64,000 nt of DNA, taken from the NCBI GenBank assembly GCA_903886275.1, contig CAISLN010000081.1:1-64000 (forward strand). Reading direction: 5' to 3'. The position numbers and the translations under genes were made by a program. Origin of the DNA: an uncultured beta proteobacterium. GTDB lineage: Bacteria; Pseudomonadota; Gammaproteobacteria; Burkholderiales; Burkholderiaceae_C. The notes under the pieces are model-generated. The model made no database searches and was not told where the DNA came from. It saw only the letters and a list, made by a program, of their open reading frames with translations. Of the stretch, positions 26,914-36,603 are shown one piece after another (positions within the stretch are counted from its first letter, which is position 1; every line of letters starts with the position of its first letter).

Positions 26914-28110
26914 ATGCCCATTCACTTTTTTCGCATCGCGCTGGTCCTGGGCCTGCTGCAGGCCATAGGCCCTTTTGCCATCGACATGTACCTGCCGGCC
27001 CTGCCCTCGATTGGCGCGAGCCTGGGTGCCTCGGCCGGTGCCGTGCAGGCCAGCCTGATGGCCTTTTTTATCTCCCTGGGCCTGGGGCAGATGGTCTACG
27101 GCCCGGCCTCCGACATGCTGGGTCGCAAGCCGCCGCTCTATTTTGGTCTGCTGCTGTTTGCCGTGGGCAGCGTGGGCTGCGCGCTGGCCCCCGACATCCA
27201 CAGCCTGGTGGTGTGGCGCTTCATCCAAGGCCTGGGTGCCTGTGCCGGCATGGTGGTGCCGCGCGCCGTGGTGCGCGACCTGCACACCGGGCCCGAAGCC
27301 GCGCGCCTGATGGCGCTCTTGACACTGGTGTTCAGCGTCTCGCCGATACTCGCGCCACTGTTTGGCAGCTTTTTGATCGAGTGGAGCAGTTGGCGCGCCG
27401 TGTTCTGGGCCGTCACCGTGGCCGCACTGCTGGCCATCGTGCTGCTCGCCACCAGCCTGGAAGAGACCCGCAGCGCCGAGCAGCGCCAGGGCAGCAGCCT
27501 GCGCGGCGCAATGGCCGGCTACGCTCTGCTGCTGCGCGACGGCCACTTCATAGGCCTGGTGCTGATTGGCGGCTTTGGCATCTCCAGCTTCTTTGCCTAC
27601 CTGGCCAATTCGTCCTTTGTGCTGATCGACCATTACGGCCTGACACCGCGCCAATACAGCTACGCCTTTGCCGCCAACGCGGCCTCCTTTATCGGCATGT
27701 CGCAACTCACCGGGCGCCTGGTTAATCGCTTTGGCATGTTGCCGCTGGTGCGCGCCAGCGTGGTCGGTTATGCCGGCTTCATGCTGCTGGCGCTGGCGCT
27801 GAACCTGGCAGGGCTGGACCAACTGTGGCTGATGCTGGGTCTGCTGTTTGTGGGCTTTGGCTTTTTGGGCCTGGTGCTGCCCACCTCGTCGGTGCTGGCC
27901 CTGGACGAACATGGCGCCATTGCCGGCACCGCCTCGGCCCTGATGGGCACGCTGCAGTTCATGACCGGTGCTGCCGTGATGGCCGCAGTCGGCCTGTTTG
28001 TGGATGGCACGGCGCGCCCCATGCTTGGCGGCATTGCCGGTGCCGCACTGATCACCCTGCTGCTGACCTTCAAGACCCTGGGCCGCAGCGCGCAGCCCAC
28101 AGGCCACTGA
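26914..28110 (+). CDS. Bcr/CflA-family MFS drug-resistance transporter
   Basis: A 398-residue inner-membrane protein with twelve hydrophobic segments. The N-terminus QAIGPFAIDMYLPALPSI is typical of Bcr/CflA exporters. The MFS motif between helices 2 and 3 is GPASDMLGRKPPL, and VVPRAVVRDLHTGPEAARLM follows helix 4. It starts three bases after nadB, so it is probably co-transcribed with the NAD genes although no functional link is known. The substrate cannot be predicted; family members export antibiotics, sulfonamides or small peptides. Confidence 0.9.
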   Translation: MPIHFFRIALVLGLLQAIGPFAIDMYLPALPSIGASLGASAGAVQASLMAFFISLGLGQMVYGPASDMLGRKPPLYFGLLLFAVGSVGCALAPDIHSLVVWRFIQGLGACAGMVVPRAVVRDLHTGPEAARLMALLTLVFSVSPILAPLFGSFLIEWSSWRAVFWAVTVAALLAIVLLATSLEETRSAEQRQGSSLRGAMAGYALLLRDGHFIGLVLIGGFGISSFFAYLANSSFVLIDHYGLTPRQYSYAFAANAASFIGMSQLTGRLVNRFGMLPLVRASVVGYAGFMLLALALNLAGLDQLWLMLGLLFVGFGFLGLVLPTSSVLALDEHGAIAGTASALMGTLQFMTGAAVMAAVGLFVDGTARPMLGGIAGAALITLLLTFKTLGRSAQPTGH

Positions 28111-28114
28111 CCAA

Positions 28115-29956
28115 TCAGGGCGTCAGGTGCCCCAGCACCAGGGTGCAGCGCAAGGCCGAACCAAGGCGCACATTGGCAGCAGGAACCGTGACACTGGTGG
28201 ACTTCACGCTGACCAGATTGCCGGCAGGGTTGCCGGTAACAGCGGCATTGGTGTCCGTGCAGTTAAAGCTGGAGACAAACCAACGCGACTCGGGCAATGA
28301 GGTCGATACCGTGGTGGCGGTGTTCTTGGCCGTCAGCAGCACCACGCTGCTCGCCACGAGCGTGTTCAAGCCGTTGTTGGTCAGGGGCTGCGTGGTCCAG
28401 CCGTTAGTGCCCTGGTAGTTGAAGGTGTAGGGCGACTTCAGATTCACAGGAACCGGGCTGAGCACCAGTTGTCGCACGGTGAGGGTGGTCAATGGCTTGG
28501 CATTGGTAAAGGTGCACTGCAACTCGGCATAGGCACGCACATGGGTGGCCGGAATCTGCAGGATGTTGCCCACCAGGGTGCCAAAGCTGGAAGTGGGGTT
28601 GCCAGAGATTGCCGCATTGGCATCCACGCAACTGGCGCTGACAACCGCCCAATCGGCTGGAAGGGTTTCCTGCACTTCGGTCAGCAAGTTCTTGGCGCTG
28701 AGTGTGACCGTTGCGCCGCTGACGGCCACGCCGGGTACCGTGGTGTTCACCACGTAGCTGTTGTCGGTTTTAAAACCGTTGGCGTTGGCTGTGCCCTTAA
28801 AAGCAAAGCTGCCGGTGCCGCCGTTGCTGACATTCTGGATGGTCAGGCTGGGCGCGGCTGTCGGCTCGTAGTACTGGACTACGACCAGACCATCGCCGGC
28901 ACGCACGCTAGACGTGGCAGGAGAAAATGCCACGCCTGCGATGTAATGCACATCGTTGCTACGCGGCGCGGTATAGGCAATCCAGGTGCGGTCCTGCGTG
29001 CGGCTGTAGGCATTGGGCGACATGGCAAACTGACCGGTGCCCGCACGCACCAGCGTGGGCGAGATGTAACCCGAGCCACCCGCAGACGCGGAGTCGTCGC
29101 AGCTCCAGGAGGGCGAGCCGCCACCGCCGCCGTAATAGCCGGCACCGCCACCCGCACTCTCGCCGCCGCCCGGCATGTCGCGCAAGTTGCGCCCGCCCCA
29201 GCCGCCCCACCATTGGCGCCCGTTGTCTCCTGCCAGGTTGACCGAATACTCCAGATCCTGGCCGGCTATGCCCCCGCCAGTTTGGCTGCCTGCGGTGGGA
29301 AGTCGGTATCTCGTGGCGTTGCCGCAATCGCTTTCTGTGCGTTCGATGGTGTACACCGCAATGGCGTTTTGCCCCGCCAGTCCCCCACCGGAACCACCGG
29401 CGGTAGCCCAAGCACTGCCAGAGCCCGAGCCGCCACCGCCCGCCACCAAAACAGGCGTTGTCGCCGCATTGACCTGCGGGTAGCTGGCGCCAAAAGGCGA
29501 GCCGTTGTAGAAGATGCCGGACAGACCGCCGCCCCAATTGGCGAAATAGGCACCCATGTTGCGCCCACCGCCACCGTAGCCGGTGAGGTCGGGCAAAGAA
29601 CTTGCGTTGATCTTGACGCCGCCGCCCTGGCCCACCACCACCGTCAGGGGTCTGCCATCGGCCACAAAATCGCCCTGGGCAAAGCCACCGGCTCCGCCGC
29701 GCATGGAGTAGTAGCCCATGCCCCCGGCCGCACCCCAGAGCTTGGAGCTGACATAGGTGTTGGCAGGAATAGTCAACACCTGGTCCGCGCCGCTATAGGT
29801 CACCTGGTAGCACTTGTTGAAGCTACGCCCTCCATCGGTCTGGCCCGCGGGGACAGCGCCCACCGGTGTGCAAGCCACCTGGGCCGACCAAGCCGAGGCG
29901 CTCAGCAGACTCGCAGCGCACAGTAAATAAAATTGGGTTTTTTTGAAATGACGCAT
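28115..29956 (-). CDS. Secreted glycine-rich protein with two C-terminal pilin-like repeat domains
   Basis: The 613-residue exported protein has a signal peptide (ASLLSASAWSA). A long glycine-rich region follows (about 75-340: GGAGGFAQGDF, GYGGGGRNMGAYF, GGGAGYYGGGGGS) that resembles the ligand-binding Gly-rich domain of some receptor kinases and bacterial surface proteins. Two tandem repeats of about 115 residues close the protein (from about residue 375), each with WxVxSxxCxDxNAA, GNP, VRAxxxLxC, like prealbumin/SpaA folds. There is no LPXTG or outer-membrane autotransporter domain. Function is unknown; adhesion or carbohydrate binding is possible. The ATG at 29956 begins the signal peptide. 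Confidence 0.7.
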   Translation of the reverse strand: MRHFKKTQFYLLCAASLLSASAWSAQVACTPVGAVPAGQTDGGRSFNKCYQVTYSGADQVLTIPANTYVSSKLWGAAGGMGYYSMRGGAGGFAQGDFVADGRPLTVVVGQGGGVKINASSLPDLTGYGGGGRNMGAYFANWGGGLSGIFYNGSPFGASYPQVNAATTPVLVAGGGGSGSGSAWATAGGSGGGLAGQNAIAVYTIERTESDCGNATRYRLPTAGSQTGGGIAGQDLEYSVNLAGDNGRQWWGGWGGRNLRDMPGGGESAGGGAGYYGGGGGSPSWSCDDSASAGGSGYISPTLVRAGTGQFAMSPNAYSRTQDRTWIAYTAPRSNDVHYIAGVAFSPATSSVRAGDGLVVVQYYEPTAAPSLTIQNVSNGGTGSFAFKGTANANGFKTDNSYVVNTTVPGVAVSGATVTLSAKNLLTEVQETLPADWAVVSASCVDANAAISGNPTSSFGTLVGNILQIPATHVRAYAELQCTFTNAKPLTTLTVRQLVLSPVPVNLKSPYTFNYQGTNGWTTQPLTNNGLNTLVASSVVLLTAKNTATTVSTSLPESRWFVSSFNCTDTNAAVTGNPAGNLVSVKSTSVTVPAANVRLGSALRCTLVLGHLTP

Positions 29957-30191
29957 GGCTAACTCAGGTGGAGGTTCGTGGAGTGGCTGCGCGCCCAGGG
30001 CTTGTGACGAAGAGTGGAACAAGCCGCCGTATGGACAGGTGCTTGCGCGCAAAGGGCGGACTATTTCATGCGCAGCGCAAAAGCCGTGATGCTTTTGTAC
30101 GCCATAAAACAATGCCGCGCCCTCGTGCACTCAGGCAACAGGATTTGTGGAAATTTTGCACGCAGCCCCACAAACTGGAACTGGCAGGCCT

Positions 30192-30920
30192 CTACTCTCC
30201 CAGCAGGCTGAACTCCAGCATCACATCGTCCTGCACCGCCAACAGACCGCCCAACACCGAATAGGGCCGCACGCCAAAGTCACTCTGGCGCAACACAAAA
30301 GAGCCGCTGGCGCTCACGCGCTGTGCCAGCCCGGTCACGTTGAGCGGCAGGCGCAGCTCGCGCGTCTGTCCATGCAACTCGATGGCGACAAGGGCCGAGA
30401 ACTTCGGGGCTTCGCCAGAAATTTCCAGCGACCGGATGCGCACCAGCGGGAACCGGTCCGCCTGCATATTGTCGGGGCCCAGCATGTGCTCGCGGGTGGC
30501 GGCAATTGCCGCGTCTGACAGCACGGCGGCAAAGGCCGGACCCAGGCTGGCTCTGTGGCTTGGCACATCGAAGACCAGTTGGTCCAGCCGAAACACCAGC
30601 TCAAAGCGCGCACCGGCCAGGCCCTGCTCGGGCCAGTAAACAGAGCCCTCAAACTGCGGCGCCGACAGCACATGGTTGTGCCCCAGGTTGGCGGACCGAC
30701 CGGCGCGAAACACATGGATGCGGATCTGCGAGGCCTCGGGCTGCAAGCGCAGGACGCGCCCACCGGCAGACCCCAGTTGCGCATATTGCGCGGCCAGGCC
30801 GGTCTGCTGCTGCGCCACGCCATCTGCAACTGCGGGCGTCGGCGCAACGGACGTACAGCTCCATTGCAGGCCGCAGGCGATCAGGCAAACACAAACAAGC
30901 GCGAATTTTTTGAGGGTCAT
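30192..30920 (-). CDS. YceI-family lipoprotein
   Basis: This 242-residue protein has a lipoprotein or secretory signal (ALVCVCLIACG). Its YceI-like lipocalin fold runs from about residue 60 (GGRVLRLQPEASQIRIHVFR, GHNHVLSAPQFEGSV, FPLVRIRSLEISGEAPKF, GQTRELRLPLNV). YceI proteins bind polyisoprenoid-type lipids in the periplasm. The start codon at 30920 coincides with the left edge of repeat A, and fragments of this gene's 5' end recur inside the neighbouring island. The ATG at 30920 is preferred over an upstream start because the signal peptide follows it. Confidence 0.85.
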   Translation of the reverse strand: MTLKKFALVCVCLIACGLQWSCTSVAPTPAVADGVAQQQTGLAAQYAQLGSAGGRVLRLQPEASQIRIHVFRAGRSANLGHNHVLSAPQFEGSVYWPEQGLAGARFELVFRLDQLVFDVPSHRASLGPAFAAVLSDAAIAATREHMLGPDNMQADRFPLVRIRSLEISGEAPKFSALVAIELHGQTRELRLPLNVTGLAQRVSASGSFVLRQSDFGVRPYSVLGGLLAVQDDVMLEFSLLGE

Positions 30921-31030
30921 GGCAGGGCCTGTCAAACATGGCAAGGGGGACAGACGCAGGGTAACCTGCTGCGCAACTTATCCGCTGCAGGGGGGACGCT
31001 GCGGTGGCAGGGCCAACATCGAATGCATCG
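30918..31030. repeat. Repeat A, copy 1 (yceI start codon and upstream region)
   Basis: About 110 bases beginning exactly at the yceI start codon and covering its leader recur at 33562-33671 with roughly nine in ten bases identical by eye (shared cores GGCAGGGCCTGTCAAACA, ACGCAGGGTAACC and ACGCTGCGGTGGCAGGGCC). This is the left boundary of the hipBA module. Confidence 0.85.
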
Positions 31031-31476
31031 AGTTCCAATGCCGCCTTGCTTGGTGGCCAGCTACGCGATACCGCTTGGCACAAATTGCACCTTACCTGCG
31101 ATGAGACGGGTAAGCAGGCTCAACGCCTCGACTGCGGGCTTTCCTTTGGCTCTGTCACCTCATCGTGTGGGTGGCCAAGATGCGGCGGGACCCTGCGCGC
31201 ATCAGCCGAACGTACCACTTCTAGCGCCATGCTGTAGCCACCAATGGAAGATATGTCTCCAATCGCAGTCGTTACTATGGACAGCGACTATTATTAGCGA
31301 CATTGCAGGTGATGGACTCGCCTTGACGGCTATCGAATGTAGTGAAAAAATGACCGTAATCGCAGTCCTTGTACATGACAAGAACTGTGATGGCAGACGC
31401 AGCTATCTGCGCCACGCCACAGCCCAGCCGGTTACTGCCGCCTTGCAGCAAAGGGTTCCACTTTTACGGGAAATCC
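31031..31476. other. Upstream region of hipBA with repeat motifs
   Basis: About 445 bases without a supported gene between repeat A and hipB. AATCGCAGTC occurs twice (31261-31270 and 31357-31366). An inverted repeat AGTCG (31267-31271) / CGACT (31285-31289) lies at the first copy. These are candidates for HipB-binding operators and promoter elements. No RNA gene was recognised. Confidence 0.4.
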
Positions 31477-31926
31477 ATGAAGTATGACGAATCGCTCCGC
31501 ACGCCTGAAGTCCGCCTGAAAGAGGCAGAACAGATTGGCGCCCAGCTCCGCACACTGCGCATTGCGCGCAGCATCACCCAGAGTGATGCGGCAGCGCGTG
31601 CAGGCGTTTCCCGGTCCACCGCGGTACTGCTGGAGCAAGGGAACGAAAGTCGCACGCTCTCGCAGGTCCTACGCTACTTGCACGCCTTGGAGCCTGAGCT
31701 TACCTTGGCTGGCTTGCTGACAGGCAAGTCAGCTGCTGTACGTGTATTCAATGAGACTCCCCGCGTCCATCGCGTCTACAAGTCCAATACAAGCGCTGGA
31801 CGCAAGGTCCAGGGCTCCACTTTTGGCATCAAAAGCGGAGCCCAAACAAGCTCTGAGCCTGATGCAGGGCCGTCTACCAAAATGACCACGAAGCGCAAAA
31901 CTGCACAGGACCCCTATGACTTCTGA
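31477..31926 (+). CDS. hipB: HipB-like antitoxin, XRE-family DNA-binding protein
   Basis: A 149-residue protein whose first 85 residues form an XRE helix-turn-helix (IGAQLRTLRIARSITQSDAA, RAGVSRSTAVLLEQGN, TLSQVLRYLHALEPE). HipB proteins bind operators before hipBA and neutralise the HipA kinase. The C-terminal 60 residues are basic, low-complexity and probably disordered, longer than in E. coli HipB (88 residues). The end overlaps the hipA start by 11 bases. Because hipA is frameshifted, this antitoxin may now be an orphan. The ATG at 31477 fits the domain start. Confidence 0.82.
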   Translation: MKYDESLRTPEVRLKEAEQIGAQLRTLRIARSITQSDAAARAGVSRSTAVLLEQGNESRTLSQVLRYLHALEPELTLAGLLTGKSAAVRVFNETPRVHRVYKSNTSAGRKVQGSTFGIKSGAQTSSEPDAGPSTKMTTKRKTAQDPYDF

Positions 31927-33306
31927 GCACAACCCTTATGCCCGTCCTCCCCGTGATGTTTTCGTGTTCGCACACGTGGCGAATGAGCATGGTGCTGACT
32001 TCATGCCAGCGGGTTCGCTAGAAGGCGCAAACACCACGCAGCCTGTTTTCGTCTACGGCAAACGCTATGTGCAGCGCCCCTATGCAGTCGAGGTGGACCC
32101 CGTCGCCTTGCCACTGCGGGATGAGGAGGGAGGAGCCAAGCGCTTTGTCTTGGCGGGACTCGCGGAGTTCGGAGGTATACGCGACGCGGCCCCGGATTCT
32201 TGGGGACGTAGGGTCATTGAGAACAAGCTCAAGGTAGCTGCAAACAAGTTGCCTGAGGTGGCATATCTCTTGGAAGCGGGCTCAGACCGGGTGGGCGCAT
32301 TGGACGTGCGCCTCACTCGGGATTCCAAGGCTTCGGCTCCGGTGTAAGTTGAGACGGACCTGCGCGCCTTCTGGAGGCAGCGGACCGCATCGAGAATGAG
32401 GAATACGTCGGGGAGGACCTCGCCATTTACTTCGGGAGTCTTAGCAGCGCCGGCGGCGCGCGTCCTAAGGCTTCTGTTCGCACCGATGACGGGGTTCTCT
32501 GGCTCGCCAAGTTCCCATCCAATTCAGACCGAGCTTGCAATGCTGTTCTGGAAGCTGGTGCATTGGAGCTTGCGCGTGCTGCGGGACTCCGGGTGCCTCC
32601 CGTGAAGGTCATGCAGGTAGGCCATACCAAGGTGCTGTTCATCCGGCGATTCGACCGCTACTGGGCAGAGCCTGGGGTTGTGCCGGACCCCGACAAAGAA
32701 AGTTGGGTGCCGTTAGAGGACCCTAGAAGCATGCAGTCTATCGAAGGCCGCGTAGGCTTTTGCTCGGCCCTCACGCTCATGGGCCTCGATGCGCATGATG
32801 CAACACGTAGCTCCTACAAGGCATTGGCAGAAAAAATGCGTGCCCGCACGCTCCCCCAGTACCTCGCGCGGGACTTGCGTGAGTTGTTCAAACGGCAGGC
32901 GCTCAACATATTCGTCACTAACAATGATGACCACTTGCGCAATCACGGATTCCTGTACCAAGTCGCAGCCAAGGGATGGACCCTCAGCCCGCTCTATGAC
33001 GTGCTCCCTATGAACGTTGTTGCCCAGGAACGGATGCTGCATTTGGAGCTTGGAGAAAGGGGCAGGCTAGCCACTCTGGACAACCTGATGACCCACTGGG
33101 CTGTGTACTTTTCGAGCAAAGTAGAAGCGCTGAAGGCACTACACGAGGTGTGGCTGGTGGCTCGTGCGTGGAAGCCGTTTTTCGAGAAGTTCGGTGCGTC
33201 TCAAAAAGACATGGCGCACCTGGAGGGGGCCATTCGGAGCTTGGACCAAATTGCAGCTCCAGAGCTCGAAAAAACGCTACGGGGCTTTCAGGGCTCAAGC
33301 TCTTGA
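31916..33306 (+). pseudogene. hipA: HipA-family serine/threonine kinase toxin, split by a frameshift
   Basis: Residues 1-143 (31916-32347) encode the HipA N-terminal subdomain (LAGLAEFGGIRDAAPDSWGR, YLLEAGSDRVGALDVRL) and stop at 32345-32347. Another frame, open from 32353 to 33306, continues the protein with ARLLEAADRIENEEYVGEDL, ARPKASVRTDDG, WLAKFPSNSD, RFDRYW, the catalytic VTNNDDHLRNHGF and SPLYDVLPMNVV. Joined, they give a HipA of about 460 residues. The break near 32340-32352 contains two stops, so the toxin is probably inactive unless recoded or split into two chains. HipA normally phosphorylates aminoacyl-tRNA synthetase and induces dormancy. Confidence 0.8.
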
Positions 33307-33504
33307 GAGAGTCCGCAAGGCCGCTGGAAATCGCGACGGAACCTGCCGGGCTCAGCTAGCCGAATTACCAAAGTTGTCACACGCGCTTGGCTTGGCACAG
33401 CGTAACCGGATTGCGACTCGCCTCCTGTGGTTTGCAGCAGAGGAGCCTGCGTTTCGGGCAGTCTGCATAAGCTGGCTGTCCGATACGGTTTGCCAATCCA
33501 TGAA
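33307..33504. other. Gap after hipA
   Basis: About 200 bases downstream of the hipA stop up to repeat B copy 1. Short open frames are present but none has a ribosome-binding site or family features. It may be the degraded edge of the hipBA module. Confidence 0.3.
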
Positions 33505-33561
33505 GCCTGTTGCATTCGCCAATGACCCCCCATGCGCTGCTGCTCGCCGGTCTTTTAGTTG
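33505..33561. repeat. Repeat B, copy 1 (5' end of a carbonic anhydrase gene)
   Basis: These bases reproduce the start of the carbonic anhydrase gene at 42196: a TTG-initiated frame encoding MHSPMTPHALLLAGLLV, matching MHSPITSYTLLLASLFS. The first 46 bases are identical to copy 2 at 41540. The copy breaks off directly into repeat A copy 2, so the two flanking-gene starts are fused back to back. Confidence 0.82.
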
Positions 33562-33671
33562 CATGGCAGGGCCTGTCAAACAAGGAAAAGGGGGATAGAC
33601 GCAGGGTAACCGCTGCGCAACTTATTCGCTGCACGGGGGACGCTGCGGTGGCAGGGCCAACGTCGAATCAT
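33562..33671. repeat. Repeat A, copy 2
   Basis: Near-copy of the yceI leader (30918-31030), beginning at the position of the yceI start codon but without the yceI body; the carbonic anhydrase fragment B1 abuts it. It forms the left border of the restriction-modification module. Confidence 0.85.
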
Positions 33672-33951
33672 CGGCTACTTCATTGCGACCCATGGCCACG
33701 CTGAGGCAGATCTTGCCTCGCTAAAAAAGCCAGCAAGACATTGGATCGCATGCTTGCGGCGAAGAGCGTTGATCTGGACGCGGTAGTGGCCTGATTTCAA
33801 AACAACACGTAAGCGGACGAACGCTTCCAAGAAGTCGGCAAGGCGTCAGCGCACCGACCTGTTGCACTTGGCACAGCCAGTACACGGTCTTTCCCCGCAT
33901 AGACAGGTAGCGAACTGGGCATGTCAAGTTGTTGGCGCCGAAAGTTCATTC
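33672..33951. other. Upstream region of the restriction-modification operon
   Basis: About 280 bases between repeat A copy 2 and the small ORF before hsdM. No gene is supported. It presumably holds the hsd promoter. Confidence 0.3.
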
Positions 33952-34020
33952 ATGGCTGAACAAAAAAACGGGCAAGACCTCACTGATAAGCTCGCAGCAA
34001 ACTTTAATACGTCTCCATAA
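33952..34020 (+). CDS. Possible 22-residue leader ORF overlapping hsdM
   Basis: ATG at 33952 opens MAEQKNGQDLTDKLAANFNT plus two residues, ending in TAA whose last base is the A of the hsdM ATG (TAATG). This layout suggests translational coupling. The peptide has no recognised homolog and could be the degraded end of a former gene. Confidence 0.3.
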   Translation: MAEQKNGQDLTDKLAANFNTSP

Positions 34021-36602
34021 TGAACAAACAACAACTCGCCGCCAAAATTTGGGAATCGGCCAACCAAATGCGGTCGAAAATTGAGGCCAATGAGTACAAG
34101 GACTACATCCTCGGCTTCATCTTTTACAAATACCTCTCCGACAAGCTGGTGCGCTTCGCAAAAAGCCAGGACTTCAGCGACGAAGAACTCGGCACCCTCA
34201 CCGAAAGCGACACTGAGACCGTTGACCACATCAAAAACAACATTGGCTACTTCATCGCCTATGAGCATCTGTTTTCCACTTGGGTAGAGCACAAAGGCGA
34301 CTTCGATGTATCTCATGTGCGTGATGCCCTGTCTGCCTTTGGTCGCCTGATTCACCCTAACCACAAGCGCCTTTTTGAGGGCATTTTCAAGACACTTGAA
34401 ACCGGCTTAAGCAAGCTCGGCGACACCGCCGCCAAGCAGACCAAGGCCATCAGCGAGCTGATTCATCTAATCAAAGACATCCCCATGGATAGCCGCCAGG
34501 GCTACGATGTACTCGGCTTCATCTACGAATATCTGATCAGCATGTTCGCCGCAAATGCGGGAAAGAAAGCTGGCGAGTTCTATACCCCGCATGAGGTCTC
34601 CGTTCTCATGTCAGAGGTCATTGCGCATCATCTGAAGAGCAGGAAAACAATCCATATCTATGACTCGACCAGCGGCTCTGGCTCACTGCTCCTTAACATC
34701 GGCGAGGCCATCGCACGGCACATGGCTGACAAGGGCAGCATCAGGTATTACGCCCAAGAGCTAAAGGAGAATACCTACAACCTCACCCGCATGAACCTCA
34801 TCATGCGAGACATTCTCCCCAACAACATTGTCACCCGCAACGCCGACACGCTGGAGGAAGATTGGCCGTTCTTTGACGACCAAGATCCCGTTAATACTTA
34901 TGACCCGCTCTACCTCGACGCGGTTGTGTCGAATCCGCCTTACTCGCAAAAATGGGACCCGCAGAACAAGGACACCGATCCCCGCTACGCCCGCTTCGGC
35001 CTGGCGCCCAAGTCCAAGGCGGACTACGCCTTCCTCCTGCACGACCTCTACCACCTTAAGCCTGACGGCATCATGGCCATCGTCTTGCCGCACGGCGTCC
35101 TTTTTCGTGGCGGCGAAGAAGGTGCGATCCGCAAGAATCTGATCGAAAACAACCACCTTGAGGCCATCATCGGCTTGCCCGCCAACATCTTCTTTGGCAC
35201 CGGCATCCCCACCATCATCCTTGTGCTTCGACAAAAGCGGGAATCCAGCGATGTCCTTATCGTGGACGCCTCAAAAGGTTTTGCCAAGGAGGGTAAAAGC
35301 AACAAACTCCGCGCCTCAGACATTAAGAAAATCACCGATACCGTTATCGGGCGGACAAGCGTTCCGAGCTACAGCCGCCTCGTCTCCAAGACCCAGATTC
35401 AGGAGAATGATTACAACCTCAACATTCCGCGCTATGTGGATTCGTCTGAGCCAGCCGACCGTTGGGATCTATATGCCTCGATGTTCGGAGGCATCCCGCA
35501 AAGCGAGTTGAACGACATGGCTGTCTTTTGGCAGGCATTCCCAAGCCTACGTTGCGCTCTGTTTGCTCAAAACGGAACACCATACGTGGCACCGCAGGTA
35601 GAAGACCTTGCCCAAGCCACCCGTGAACATCCCGAAGTGAAGCAATTCGGAAACAACTTCTCCGCTGCATTTGCCGATTTCAACCACTGGCTCCGCGAAG
35701 CGCTGCTGGATCAGATGCTCACCCTCAACGTCCATGGACAGGAAGCCCTCATCAGCGAGGAATTGTTTGCCCGCCTCGCTCCACTCCCGCTCATTGATCG
35801 CTACCACGCATATCAAATCCTTGATGACCACTGGCAACCCATCGCCACCGATCTCGAAATTCTCCAGACCGAGGGCTTTGATGCATCCCGCGTAGTAGAT
35901 CCGAATTTCGTCAACAAAAAGAAGGATGGTAAAGACGTTGAGGTGCAGGAGGGTTGGAAAGGCCGCATCATGCCCTTCGAGCTGGTGCAAGCCACTCATC
36001 TCAAGACAGAATTGGATGCGCTGCGCGAAAAAGAAATCCGTCTGAGCGAGATCACTGCCTCCATCGAAGAAACACTCGAAAGCCTTAGCGAAGAGGAAAA
36101 ATCCGCCGACACCGTCAACGATACGGGCGATAAGTTCGTCAGCGCCACCGTTACCAAGGAAGCGAAGAGCCTTCTTGTCGAGGCGAAAAAATCAGGCGAC
36201 TTTGATCCCGAATCGTACGAGGCCAAAATCATCCAAGTGGCCGAATGGCTGGCTGAAGATAAAACCCTGAAAGCCGCCATCAAACAAGCCGCCGCTGCCC
36301 TGCACCTAAAAACCAAAGCGACCATCGAAGGATTGAACGACGCGCAGGTGTGTGACCTGCTCGAACGCAAATGGATTATTCCCCTGAGTAGCGAACTACA
36401 CCGCCTGCCCGATATGCAAATTGAAGGCTTGACCCGCAAGCTGGTAGCTCTGGTAGAAAAATACCGCATAACCTATGCCGACAACGCCCGCGAAATCCAG
36501 CACACGGAAACCGCGTTGGCGGTGATGATTGCGGAACTGGACGCGAACGAGTTTGACCTTAAAGGGCTTGCTGAACTGAAAACCTTGCTCGGGGGAAACT
36601 GA
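34020..36602 (+). CDS. hsdM: Type I restriction-modification methyltransferase subunit HsdM
   Basis: The 860-residue N6-adenine methyltransferase starts with the HsdM helical N-terminal domain (about 5-140). The catalytic domain follows, with GEFYTPHEV (186-194), the SAM motif DSTSGSGSLLLNIG (from 215) and the catalytic NPPYS (305-309). The last 350 residues, including a coiled coil near 660-700, exceed the EcoKI-type length (about 530) but are seen in long HsdM variants. It methylates the host site and pairs with HsdS and HsdR encoded immediately downstream. Codon use is more AT-rich than in the flanking core genes, consistent with transfer. Confidence 0.95.
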   Translation: MNKQQLAAKIWESANQMRSKIEANEYKDYILGFIFYKYLSDKLVRFAKSQDFSDEELGTLTESDTETVDHIKNNIGYFIAYEHLFSTWVEHKGDFDVSHVRDALSAFGRLIHPNHKRLFEGIFKTLETGLSKLGDTAAKQTKAISELIHLIKDIPMDSRQGYDVLGFIYEYLISMFAANAGKKAGEFYTPHEVSVLMSEVIAHHLKSRKTIHIYDSTSGSGSLLLNIGEAIARHMADKGSIRYYAQELKENTYNLTRMNLIMRDILPNNIVTRNADTLEEDWPFFDDQDPVNTYDPLYLDAVVSNPPYSQKWDPQNKDTDPRYARFGLAPKSKADYAFLLHDLYHLKPDGIMAIVLPHGVLFRGGEEGAIRKNLIENNHLEAIIGLPANIFFGTGIPTIILVLRQKRESSDVLIVDASKGFAKEGKSNKLRASDIKKITDTVIGRTSVPSYSRLVSKTQIQENDYNLNIPRYVDSSEPADRWDLYASMFGGIPQSELNDMAVFWQAFPSLRCALFAQNGTPYVAPQVEDLAQATREHPEVKQFGNNFSAAFADFNHWLREALLDQMLTLNVHGQEALISEELFARLAPLPLIDRYHAYQILDDHWQPIATDLEILQTEGFDASRVVDPNFVNKKKDGKDVEVQEGWKGRIMPFELVQATHLKTELDALREKEIRLSEITASIEETLESLSEEEKSADTVNDTGDKFVSATVTKEAKSLLVEAKKSGDFDPESYEAKIIQVAEWLAEDKTLKAAIKQAAAALHLKTKATIEGLNDAQVCDLLERKWIIPLSSELHRLPDMQIEGLTRKLVALVEKYRITYADNAREIQHTETALAVMIAELDANEFDLKGLAELKTLLGGN

Positions 36603-36603
36603 G

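Noticed and set aside
33721..33927. Minus-strand ORF in the spacer before hsdM
   Set aside because: No ribosome-binding site and a cysteine/proline-rich random-looking translation.
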